Positions 1 through 8,702 of a stretch of 23,984 nucleotides of DNA are shown in pieces. The translations under genes were made by a program, and so were the position numbers. Position 1 is the first letter of the stretch, and the number at the start of each line of letters is the position of its first letter. Source of the DNA: JBBECF01 sp040881945 (GTDB lineage: Bacteria; Pseudomonadota; Alphaproteobacteria; Dongiales; Dongiaceae); the NCBI GenBank assembly GCA_040881945.1, contig JBBECF010000113.1, positions 1 through 23,984 of the forward strand, written 5' to 3'. A model generated the notes under the pieces. That model worked only from the letters and a program-made list of their open reading frames with translations. It had not been told where the DNA came from and did not search any database.

Positions 1-705
1 GATGTAATGCCCTTCGGTCTCTGGATCCGAACAAAGGCGTAACGTGTAGACGACTCGATCAAGATCGTATCGGCCGTACTGCACGCCCGCGTGGTACGCG
101 TCACGCAGCAGGTAATCCATCCTGTCGGCATCCATCCGACCAGACACCAAGTCCTTCCACACCAGCACACCTGCTGTCGGCGCCGGCACAGCGAAGATAT
201 CGAGGATGTCTTTGATGTGGATGCCGTTGGCCTTGGCCTGCCGATGGTTCTCGATCAAGTCCGCGAGACCGCGCGTGAGTGCGGCCATCGTGTAATCCTC
301 ATGCACATGGCGATCTTCGCTGCCAAGCTAGAGAGGTAGCAACTCCTCGGCAGCGTGCGAGAATGGGCCGTGCCCGAGATCGTGCAGCAGTGCTGCCAGT
401 CGAATGATTCGCCTTTGGCGGCCAAGGCTGTCATCACCGTACCCGTAGTCGCCACTGCATAAGATATCCTTGCTCCGTCGCTCCAACGCATCGAACAATC
501 GCGACGCGACGTGCATGACGCCAAGGGAGTGCTCGAAGCGGGAGTGCGTCGCTCCCGGATAGACCATATCCGTCCAGGCAAGCTGGCGAATCCTACGGAG
601 GCGCTGAAATACCGGTTGGTTGATCACGTCCCATTCGAGCCGATTCAGCCGAATGAACCCGTGAACAGGGTCCCGGATTTCGTAGGGTTCTGATGTTTCT
701 GGCAA
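1..705 (-). pseudogene. HD-domain phosphohydrolase, interrupted by an in-frame TAG, 3' end outside window
   Basis: This is an HD-superfamily metal-dependent phosphohydrolase of the COG1078/dGTPase-like type, which acts on nucleotides or phosphoesters in the cytoplasm; the substrate is unknown. The N-terminus has the family opening RDPVHGFIRL, followed by H54 and H59 in THSRFEHSLG and the HD pair H108-D109 in LLHDLGHGPFSH. Codon 126 (328-330) is TAG. Reading on in the same frame, with no shift, gives HEDYT, then SGRMDADRMDYLLRDAYHAGVQYGRYDLDR, the next conserved metal/phosphate block of this family, open to the window edge. The start is TTG at 705 with GAGG seven bases upstream. The product up to TAG is 125 residues and lacks the later catalytic Asp. 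The DNA is less GC-rich than the rest of the window, which suggests acquired DNA. A sequencing error or a recent nonsense mutation both fit. Confidence 0.8.
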
Positions 706-1061
706 GCCGCAATCCTCGGCAACGCCTAGCTTGCATTATGTTCACGATTTGTGCTAAACGCAAGACGCTAGATGTTGTGGAACGAATATCATGAGCCACA
801 ATTTGTAGCAACCGCCGTGGCTGTTTCCGAACGAATTAGATAGGAACGAGACGTTATTCGCCTTGCGATACGAGCCCATCGTAAGTGCAAGAGTTTCTCG
901 CGCTTCGACGCCACACGGCGATGTCAGCATCGACCGACGTGGTGTAAACCGGTGCCGGCGGCGGGGGCGGCGGGCGTGAATGCCCGCATACATGAAGCCC
1001 TCCGCCGCGCCATGGAACAAAAATCAGTTCCATCCGTGGCGCAGTAATTTGGGCCGGGATA
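706..1061. other. Gene-free, less GC-rich stretch
   Basis: No convincing gene is seen here. The open frames lack family motifs and plausible start signals. The first ~230 bases share the lower GC of the HD pseudogene. The last ~110 bases return to GC-rich sequence and hold two inverted repeats: a small one at 970-987 (GCGGGC/GCCCGC) and a larger one at 1007-1042. The stretch probably contains the promoter of the HD gene and the 3' end of the ubiK transcript. Confidence 0.5.
1007..1042 (-). terminator. Hairpin downstream of ubiK, possible terminator
   Basis: Arms ATGGAAC (1012-1018) and GTTCCAT (1027-1033) form a perfect 7-bp stem around an 8-base loop. Outer arms GCGCC (1007-1011) and GGCGC (1038-1042) extend it, with a 4-base bulge on one side. 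It lies 20 bases past the ubiK stop. There is no clear U-run after it, so a terminator role is only suggested. Confidence 0.35.
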
Positions 1062-1376
1062 TCACGCCTCGGACGTCGATCCGTCTTCGGCGGCGGGGTC
1101 GCCGGGCGCTTTCCTGGCGCGCGGCCCTTGTCGGCCGGCCGCCGCCTCGAGCGCGGCGACGCGCGCCACCAGCGCCTCCTGCTCGGCGCGGGCGCGCGCC
1201 GCCATCGCCTTCACCGCCTCGAATTCCTCGCGTTCGACCAGGTCCATGCCACGCAGCAACCCTTCGACCCGGTCGCGCAACCGGGCCTCGATCTCCTGGC
1301 GCAGGCCGGCGAGGCCCTCGACGGCGCCGGCGGCGACCCGGGCCAAGTCGTCGAGCAGGCGGTTCTCGGTTTGCAT
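1062..1376 (-). CDS. ubiK: UbiK-family ubiquinone biosynthesis accessory factor (BMFP domain)
   Basis: A 104-residue small protein of the BMFP/YqiC family, now named UbiK, which helps ubiquinone biosynthesis by binding UbiJ and lipids at the membrane. The opening MQTENRLLDDLARVAAGAVEG and the helix up to about residue 45 match the family's amphipathic N-terminal part. Residues ~55-80 (EREEFEAVKAMAARARAEQEALVARVAALEA) form the conserved C-terminal coiled coil. The tail (RQGPRARKAPGDPAAEDGS) is low complexity and family-variable. The start at 1376 is chosen because AAGGAG lies 8 bases upstream; an in-frame ATG at 1436 has no such support. It is the last gene of the run begun by the PQQ dehydrogenase, separated from the cytochrome gene by about 146 bases, so it may have its own promoter. 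Confidence 0.85.
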   Translation of the reverse strand: MQTENRLLDDLARVAAGAVEGLAGLRQEIEARLRDRVEGLLRGMDLVEREEFEAVKAMAARARAEQEALVARVAALEAAAGRQGPRARKAPGDPAAEDGSTSEA

Positions 1377-1501
1377 GGCGAAGACTCCTTCAGCGGCCTT
1401 GCGGCCCGGGAAAATTATGGATGCCGTGGGCAGCAATGCAACAATGGCCTATCCCCCGGCGTCCGGCACCGCAATATCTCGATGACGACGGTGGGCAGCG
1501 C

Positions 1502-1517
1502 GCGGCCGCCGGGCCGC
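1502..1517 (-). terminator. GC hairpin just after the cytochrome c gene
   Basis: Perfect 6-bp arms GCGGCC/GGCCGC with a 4-base loop begin five bases past the cytochrome stop codon. No U-run follows. It may mark the end of the dehydrogenase-cytochrome transcript, but such hairpins arise easily in this GC-rich DNA. Confidence 0.25.
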
Positions 1518-1522
1518 CGACC

Positions 1523-1867
1523 TCAGTAACGATCGGTCGATTTCACGAAGGCGTGGACCATCCACACGTCGTCGGGCGACATCCGGGTACCGAAAGCCGG
1601 CATCAGCGTGCCCTTGCGCCCGTTGATGACGGTTTCCAGGAATCGCTCGTCGCTGATCTTGCTCGCGAACAGGTTGGGGCCGCGCGCGCCGGCGCTGCCG
1701 TGGCACAGCACGCAGCGCCCGCGATAGATCGCCTTGCCGGCGGCAATCGCCTCCGGCTGCCCGAGCAAGGGGTTGGCGGTCTCATTGGCCGCCGCCGCCG
1801 CTGCCGCCAGCGCCGCGGCGACGAGCGCGACGGGAACGACGCTGCGCGGCCGGGGCCGGCCTCGCAT
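1523..1867 (-). CDS. Periplasmic class I cytochrome c, partner of the PQQ dehydrogenase
   Basis: A 114-residue exported monohaem cytochrome c. Residues 1-27 form a signal peptide: an Arg-rich start, then a long Ala/Val core, with cleavage likely near the ANE at 27-29. The haem motif is C52-V-L-C55-H56, and M89 in TLMPAFG is the expected sixth ligand. Spacing and length fit small cytochromes of the c-550/cbb3-III type. It starts 30 bases after the stop of the PQQ alcohol dehydrogenase on the same strand. By analogy with the exaA-exaB and xoxF-xoxG pairs, it probably accepts electrons from that enzyme and passes them to the respiratory chain. No strong ribosome binding site is seen before the ATG, so translation may depend on the upstream gene. 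Confidence 0.85.
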   Translation of the reverse strand: MRGRPRPRSVVPVALVAAALAAAAAAANETANPLLGQPEAIAAGKAIYRGRCVLCHGSAGARGPNLFASKISDERFLETVINGRKGTLMPAFGTRMSPDDVWMVHAFVKSTDRY

Positions 1868-1897
1868 CGTCGCTACCGCCGCGCCGCCGATCGCCGC

Positions 1898-3646
1898 TTA
1901 GGGCTTGAAGGTGGGCAGCATGGTGTCGATGACCTGCTGGCTGTACCCGGGGCTGTCCTGGAGCGCGCCGTCGATCGAGAAGACCCACAGCATGCCGCCC
2001 TTGGGCGCCGTGTAATAGAAACCCGGATCGCCGCCCAGGCCGGACAGGATGGCCACATACTGCTTGCCGTCGAGTTCGTAGGTGATCGGCGAGGCGTTGA
2101 TGCCCGACCCGGTCTGGAACTTCCACAGCTCCTTGCCGGTCTTGGCATCGAGCGCCATGAAGAAGCCGCGCTGGTCGCCGGTGAAGACCAAGCCGCTCTT
2201 GGTCGCGAGCAGCCCGGCGAACAGGGGCAGCTGGCTCGACATTTCCCACACCCATTTCTTGTTGGCGACGTCGAAGGCCTTGACGCGGCCGATCGTGTCG
2301 CCGACCCGATACATCTGGTAGTCCATGCCCATGTACAGATCGCCCGGCTTGTAGACGACCTTGTCCTTCTCCCAGCCGGTCAGGCCCATGGCCCACTGGT
2401 TGGTGGCGACGAAGAAATAGCCGAGCTCCGGGTTATAGGCCGGCGGGAACCAGTTGGTGCCGCCCTCCAGGCCGGGAACGATGGGCTCGACCCGCTTGCC
2501 GTCGCTCTTCGGCTTCTTCGCGTCGTTGATGGCGGGGCGCCCGGTCGCCGGGTCGAGGCCGGTCGTCCAGTTGATGCCGTCGACCGTGGGCACGGCATAG
2601 ATGAACTTGCCGTTGGTCCGGTCGAGGACATAGAGGAACCCGTTGCGGTTGGACTGGACCGCCGCCTTGACCGGTTTGCCGTCGATGGTCACGTCGACGA
2701 GTATCGGCGTGTTCACGCCGTCATAGTCCCAGGAATCGTTGGGCGTGTACTGGAAGCCCCATTTGATCTTGCCGGTTGCCGGGTCGAGGGCGAGCAGGGA
2801 ATCGGTCCACAGATTGTCGCCCGGCCGCATGTCGCCGGCCCAGGGGCCCGGGTTGCCGACGCCCCAGAAGAGCGTGTCGGTCTCGGCGTCGTAGGCGCCG
2901 GTGAGCCAAGTCGGGCCGCCGCCGGTCTTCCACATCTCGCCCGGCCAGGTGTCGTTGCCAGGCTCGCCCGGCGCCGGAACGGTGTAGCTCGTCCACAGCG
3001 GCGCGCCGGTCTTCGCGTCGTACGCCTTGACGTAGCCGCGGACGCCGTATTCGCCGCCGGAGACGCCGACGAAGACCCGGTCGCCGACCACGAGCGGCGC
3101 GTGGTTGGCGGTCTTGCCTTCCGTCCACTCGTCGATTTTCTGTTCCCAGGCCACCGTACCGTCGGCGCGGTTGAGGGCGACCAGCTTGGCGTCCAACCGG
3201 GTCAGGTACACGAGCTCGTCGCGCAGCGCCACGCCGCGGTGAATCGGTCCGCAGCACAGCATGGCCGTGAGGCCCTCCTCATATTCGGGCTCGTAAGTCC
3301 ATTTGGTGACGCCGGTGCGCGCGTCTACCGCGAAGACGCGGCCGTAATCGGCGGAGAAGTACATCACCCCGTCGCGAACCAAGGGCGTCGCCTCCAGCCC
3401 GCCGAGCTTGCCGCCGGTGGACAGCGCCCAGACCGGGCGGAGGCCGCCCACATTTTCCGGCGTGATCCGATCGAGCGGACTGAATCGCTGGTTGCGGTAG
3501 TCGCGCCCGTAGGTCAGCCACTCCGCGGCGTTGCCCTGAGCGTTGAGCAGGTCATCGGCGGTGACCGGACCGGCCCCGGCCGGCGCGGCCCACAGAAGAC
3601 CCACGGCGGCGGCCGCCGCCGCGGCGCGTGTCGCGAAATTCGTCAT
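1898..3646 (-). CDS. PQQ-dependent alcohol dehydrogenase, lanthanide-type signature
   Basis: A 582-residue periplasmic quinoprotein of the methanol/ethanol dehydrogenase family, oxidising an alcohol to an aldehyde with PQQ as cofactor. Residues 1-25 are a signal peptide (Ala-rich, ending AGAG). The eight-bladed propeller shows repeated tryptophan-docking motifs such as LDAKTGKELWKF. Key residues: adjacent Cys131-Cys132 (the ring disulfide over PQQ), metal ligands Glu199 (GGEYGVRG) and Asn265 (GVGNPGPW), and catalytic Asp307 in WDYDGVN. Asp309, two residues on, is the extra acidic ligand seen in XoxF and PedH/ExaF and absent (Ala/Ser) in calcium enzymes, so use of a lanthanide is inferred. The start at 3646 is supported by GGGAGGAG just upstream. 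The cytochrome gene follows 30 bases later. Substrate cannot be assigned, and no PQQ synthesis genes are in the window. Confidence 0.9.
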   Translation of the reverse strand: MTNFATRAAAAAAAVGLLWAAPAGAGPVTADDLLNAQGNAAEWLTYGRDYRNQRFSPLDRITPENVGGLRPVWALSTGGKLGGLEATPLVRDGVMYFSADYGRVFAVDARTGVTKWTYEPEYEEGLTAMLCCGPIHRGVALRDELVYLTRLDAKLVALNRADGTVAWEQKIDEWTEGKTANHAPLVVGDRVFVGVSGGEYGVRGYVKAYDAKTGAPLWTSYTVPAPGEPGNDTWPGEMWKTGGGPTWLTGAYDAETDTLFWGVGNPGPWAGDMRPGDNLWTDSLLALDPATGKIKWGFQYTPNDSWDYDGVNTPILVDVTIDGKPVKAAVQSNRNGFLYVLDRTNGKFIYAVPTVDGINWTTGLDPATGRPAINDAKKPKSDGKRVEPIVPGLEGGTNWFPPAYNPELGYFFVATNQWAMGLTGWEKDKVVYKPGDLYMGMDYQMYRVGDTIGRVKAFDVANKKWVWEMSSQLPLFAGLLATKSGLVFTGDQRGFFMALDAKTGKELWKFQTGSGINASPITYELDGKQYVAILSGLGGDPGFYYTAPKGGMLWVFSIDGALQDSPGYSQQVIDTMLPTFKP

Positions 3647-3779
3647 AAGACTCCTCCCTGAATTGGCGGGTTGCCAGTCGCCGCCGCGCTTGGGCGGCCC
3701 TCCCAACGACGGGGCCCGCTCGCGTTCAGCGCCCCGGGGCCGCAGCAGCGGCGGCCCGCACGCGCCGCGGCCATGTAAC

Positions 3780-3798
3780 CGCCGCGGTCTTCGCGGCG
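3780..3798 (-). terminator. GC hairpin after the divL-like gene
   Basis: Perfect 7-bp arms CGCCGCG/CGCGGCG around a 5-base loop lie about 36 bases past the stop of the divL-like gene and 134 bases before the PQQ dehydrogenase start. There is no U-run. It could separate the two transcripts. The remaining spacer (3647-3833) is extremely GC-rich and must also hold the dehydrogenase promoter, which I cannot pinpoint. Confidence 0.3.
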
Positions 3799-3833
3799 TC
3801 AAGCGGTTTCTGGCGCCGCGGCGCGGCCGCGGG

Positions 3834-6323
<2,490 letters not shown>

Positions 6324-6412
6324 CGCACCGCCAGCCGCGCCACGCCTCGTCCTTGCACTCTACGTCCGATTCACGGCGCAAGACAAGAGCGCGGCCGCTT
6401 GGCTGCCGGGCG

Positions 6413-7708
6413 TCAATACCTGTAGCGTTCGGGCTTGAACGGGCCGTCGCGGCCGACGCCGATATAGCCGGCCTGGGTCTCGGTCAGACGAGTGAGCCTG
6501 GCGCCGACCTTGTCGAGGTGGAGCGCGGCCACCTTTTCGTCGAGGTGCTTCGGCAGCACATAGACGTTGCGCTCGTACTTGGCATGGTTGGTCCACAGCT
6601 CGATCTGCGCCAGCACCTGGTTGGTGAAGGACGCGCTCATCACGAAGCTGGGATGGCCGGACGCGCAGCCGAGGTTGACCAGCCGGCCCTTGGCCAGCAC
6701 GATCAGCCGCTTGCCGTCGGGGAACACGACCTCGTCGACCTGCGGCTTGACCTCTTCCCACTTGAAATTGGCCAGCGCCGCGATCTGGATCTCGCTGTCG
6801 AAGTGGCCGATGTTGCAGACGATGGCCCGGTCCTTCATCGCCCGCATGTGCTCGAGCGTGATGACGTCGATGTTGCCGGTGGCGGTGACGAAGATGTCGC
6901 CGACCGGCGCGACATCTTCCATGGTCGCGACCTCGTAGCCTTCCATCGCCGCCTGAAGCGCGCAGATCGGGTCGATCTCGGTGACGACGACGCGCGCGCC
7001 CTGGCCGCGCAACGAGGCGGCGCTGCCCTTGCCGACATCGCCGTAGCCGCAGACCACGCCGATCTTGCCGGCGAGCATCACGCCGGTCGCCCGCTTGATC
7101 CCGTCGACCAGGCTCTCGCGCACGCCGTACAGGTTGTCGAACTTCGACTTGGTCACCGAATCGTTGACGTTGATCGCCGGCACCAGCAGCGTTCCCTTGC
7201 GCGCCATCTCATAGAGGCGATGGACGCCGGTGGTCGTCTCTTCGGAGACGCCGCGCACCTGCTTCATCAGGGCCGCATGCTTGTCGTGCATGACGGCGGT
7301 GAGGTCGCCGCCGTCGTCGAGCAGCAGGTTCGGGTGCCAGCCGCCGGGGCCGCCGATGGTCGCTTCGATGCACCACCAGAACTCGTCCTCGGTCAGGCCC
7401 TTCCAGGCGAACACCGGGATGCCGGCGGCGGCGATCGCGGCGGCCGCGTGGTCCTGGGTCGAGAAGATGTTGCACGAGCTCCAGCGAATCTCGGCGCCGA
7501 GCTCGATCAGGGTCTCGATCAACACCGCGGTCTGGATCGTCATGTGCAGGCAGCCCGCGATGCGCGCGCCTTTGAGCGGCTTCTTGGCGCCGAACTCCCG
7601 GCGCAGCGCCATCAGCCCGGGCATCTCGGTCTCGGCGATGGCGATCTCGCGCCGGCCCCACGCGGCCTGCGCTATGTCGGCGACCTTGTAGTCGGTGGAT
7701 GAACCCAT
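6413..7708 (-). CDS. ahcY: Adenosylhomocysteinase
   Basis: A 431-residue S-adenosylhomocysteine hydrolase, which splits SAH into adenosine and homocysteine in the cytoplasm and so relieves product inhibition of methyltransferases. The NAD-binding segment VVCGYGDVGKGSAASLRGQGARV is complete, and the N-terminal substrate region (GCLHMTIQTAVLIETL, SSCNIFSTQDHAAAAIA) and the C-terminal family end KPERYRY are present. Length fits the long bacterial form with the extra loop (around GPGGWHPNLLLDDGGDLT). The start at 7708 gives MGSSTDYKVADI and has AAGGAG six bases upstream; an in-frame extension to 7822 would run through the REP palindrome and is rejected. In related genomes it belongs next to the PTS/ChvGI operon. 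Here the RAYT insertion separates them. Confidence 0.97.
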   Translation of the reverse strand: MGSSTDYKVADIAQAAWGRREIAIAETEMPGLMALRREFGAKKPLKGARIAGCLHMTIQTAVLIETLIELGAEIRWSSCNIFSTQDHAAAAIAAAGIPVFAWKGLTEDEFWWCIEATIGGPGGWHPNLLLDDGGDLTAVMHDKHAALMKQVRGVSEETTTGVHRLYEMARKGTLLVPAINVNDSVTKSKFDNLYGVRESLVDGIKRATGVMLAGKIGVVCGYGDVGKGSAASLRGQGARVVVTEIDPICALQAAMEGYEVATMEDVAPVGDIFVTATGNIDVITLEHMRAMKDRAIVCNIGHFDSEIQIAALANFKWEEVKPQVDEVVFPDGKRLIVLAKGRLVNLGCASGHPSFVMSASFTNQVLAQIELWTNHAKYERNVYVLPKHLDEKVAALHLDKVGARLTRLTETQAGYIGVGRDGPFKPERYRY

Positions 7709-7782
7709 CTCGATCTCCTTGCCGGCGGCCGTATAGCAGCCGGACCGACCCTCGGCAAGGTCCGCCCCGCCGGTTCCAGAAA

Positions 7783-7857
7783 AAAAGGGGACAGTCCCCT
7801 TTTCTACGGCGCTAGACCTCATAAATCCTGAGACGCAAAAGGGGACTGTCCCCTTTT
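7783..7857. repeat. REP palindrome pair 5' of RAYT 1
   Basis: Two perfect 21-base palindromes at 7783-7803 and 7837-7857. Each has arms AAAAGGGGAC and GTCCCCTTTT around one central base, A in the first and T in the second, so the two are in opposite orientation, as in a BIME. They sit between ahcY and the transposase and probably are the sequences that this transposase recognises. A 9-bp stem with a 3-base loop and flanking A/T runs could also stop transcription in both directions. Confidence 0.85.
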
Positions 7858-7916
7858 AGCTCCGCTGGCGGTATTTGCAGGTTTGTCCCGGCATGCCGGC
7901 GTGGTAGCGTCGCGCT

Positions 7917-8594
7917 ATGCCGCGCAGCGCCAGACCAGCCGTTGGGGGCATGTGCGTCCACGTCGTCAATCGCGGCAACCACCGCGACGAGGTTTTCCGC
8001 AAGCGCGGGGACTACGAAGCCTTCCTGATGCTCATGGCGGAAGCCTGTCAACGCTTGCCCATGCGAATCCTGGCCTATTGCCTGATGCCCAACCATTTTC
8101 ACCTGGTCCTTTGGCCGTTCGGCGATGCCGACCTGGGCCGGTGGATGCAGTGGCTGATGACCGCCCATGTGCGCCGCTATCATCGACACTACGGCACGGA
8201 CGGTCATGTCTGGCAGGGGCGGTTCAAGGCGTTTCCCATTCAGCAGGATGCGCATCTGCTGACCGTGCTTCGTTACGTCGAGAGAAATCCGTTGCGCGCG
8301 AAGCTGGTGGCGCGCGCCGAGGACTGGCCTTGGTCGAGCCTCGCAACATGGAGCCGGGGACGGCCGCCCGAGTTTTTCGCACCCGCCCCCCTCGACCGGC
8401 CGGCCGACTGGCTCGGGCACGTCAACGAACCCGATGATCGCACGGAGCTGGCGGCATTGCGCCGGTGCGCCAACCGGGGAACGCCCTGGGGGAACCGGCA
8501 CTGGGTTGCCGACGTTGCGAGCCGACTCGGCCTGCAGCCGACGCTGCGGGATCGCGGCCGGCCGCGCCGAGATCGGGCTCCCGTTCCCGACTGA
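7917..8594 (+). CDS. REP-associated tyrosine transposase (RAYT 1, Y1 HUH family)
   Basis: A 225-residue single-strand DNA transposase of the IS200/IS605-related Y1 family, in the REP-associated branch. The HUH motif is H60-F-H62 within AYCLMPNHFHLVLWP. The catalytic Tyr is Y120 in LRYVERNPLRAKLV, and the family block HVWQGRFKAFPI precedes it. The C-terminus ends with a basic stretch, RGRPRRDR, as in other RAYTs. It is intact, oriented against its neighbours, and bracketed on both sides by pairs of the same perfect palindrome, which fits the known pairing of a single-copy RAYT with its REP family. The ATG at 7917 gives the typical MPRxAR opening; no good Shine-Dalgarno is seen. RAYTs are thought to nick and spread REP elements; activity here is not shown. 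Confidence 0.93.
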   Translation: MPRSARPAVGGMCVHVVNRGNHRDEVFRKRGDYEAFLMLMAEACQRLPMRILAYCLMPNHFHLVLWPFGDADLGRWMQWLMTAHVRRYHRHYGTDGHVWQGRFKAFPIQQDAHLLTVLRYVERNPLRAKLVARAEDWPWSSLATWSRGRPPEFFAPAPLDRPADWLGHVNEPDDRTELAALRRCANRGTPWGNRHWVADVASRLGLQPTLRDRGRPRRDRAPVPD

Positions 8595-8607
8595 CGCAAA
8601 AGACAAG

Positions 8608-8682
8608 AAAAGGGGACAGTCCCCTTTTCCGTCAAAAAAACTTAGGGAAAACATGGCGTATAAAAGGGGACTGTCCCCTTTT
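8608..8682. repeat. REP palindrome pair 3' of RAYT 1
   Basis: Two further perfect copies at 8608-8628 (central A) and 8662-8682 (central T), with the same arms AAAAGGGGAC/GTCCCCTTTT and the same opposite orientation as the 5' pair. Centre spacing is 54 bases on both sides of the gene. They lie between the RAYT stop and the 3' end of the EI gene, so they may also act as the terminator of the PTS operon. Confidence 0.85.
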
Positions 8683-8702
8683 CCCTAGTGCATCGGCCGC
8701 AT

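Noticed and set aside
255..581. Suspected frameshift in the HD gene
   Set aside because: Translating past the TAG at 328-330 in the same frame recovers the conserved blocks, so a nonsense change and not a frameshift explains the break.
754..1020. 88-codon minus-strand open frame between the HD pseudogene and ubiK
   Set aside because: No family resemblance, no good ribosome site, and composition changes within it; treated as non-coding.
980..3661. 893-codon open frame on the plus strand opposite the PQQ dehydrogenase and cytochrome genes
   Set aside because: Long antisense frames are expected in very GC-rich genes. The translation is Arg/Gly/Ala-rich with no domain, and the minus strand holds clear enzyme families.
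7783..8682. Autonomous IS200/IS605 insertion sequence
   Set aside because: The protein belongs to the REP-associated branch and is flanked by symmetric palindrome pairs instead of the asymmetric left/right end hairpins and tnpB of IS605; called a RAYT/REP unit.
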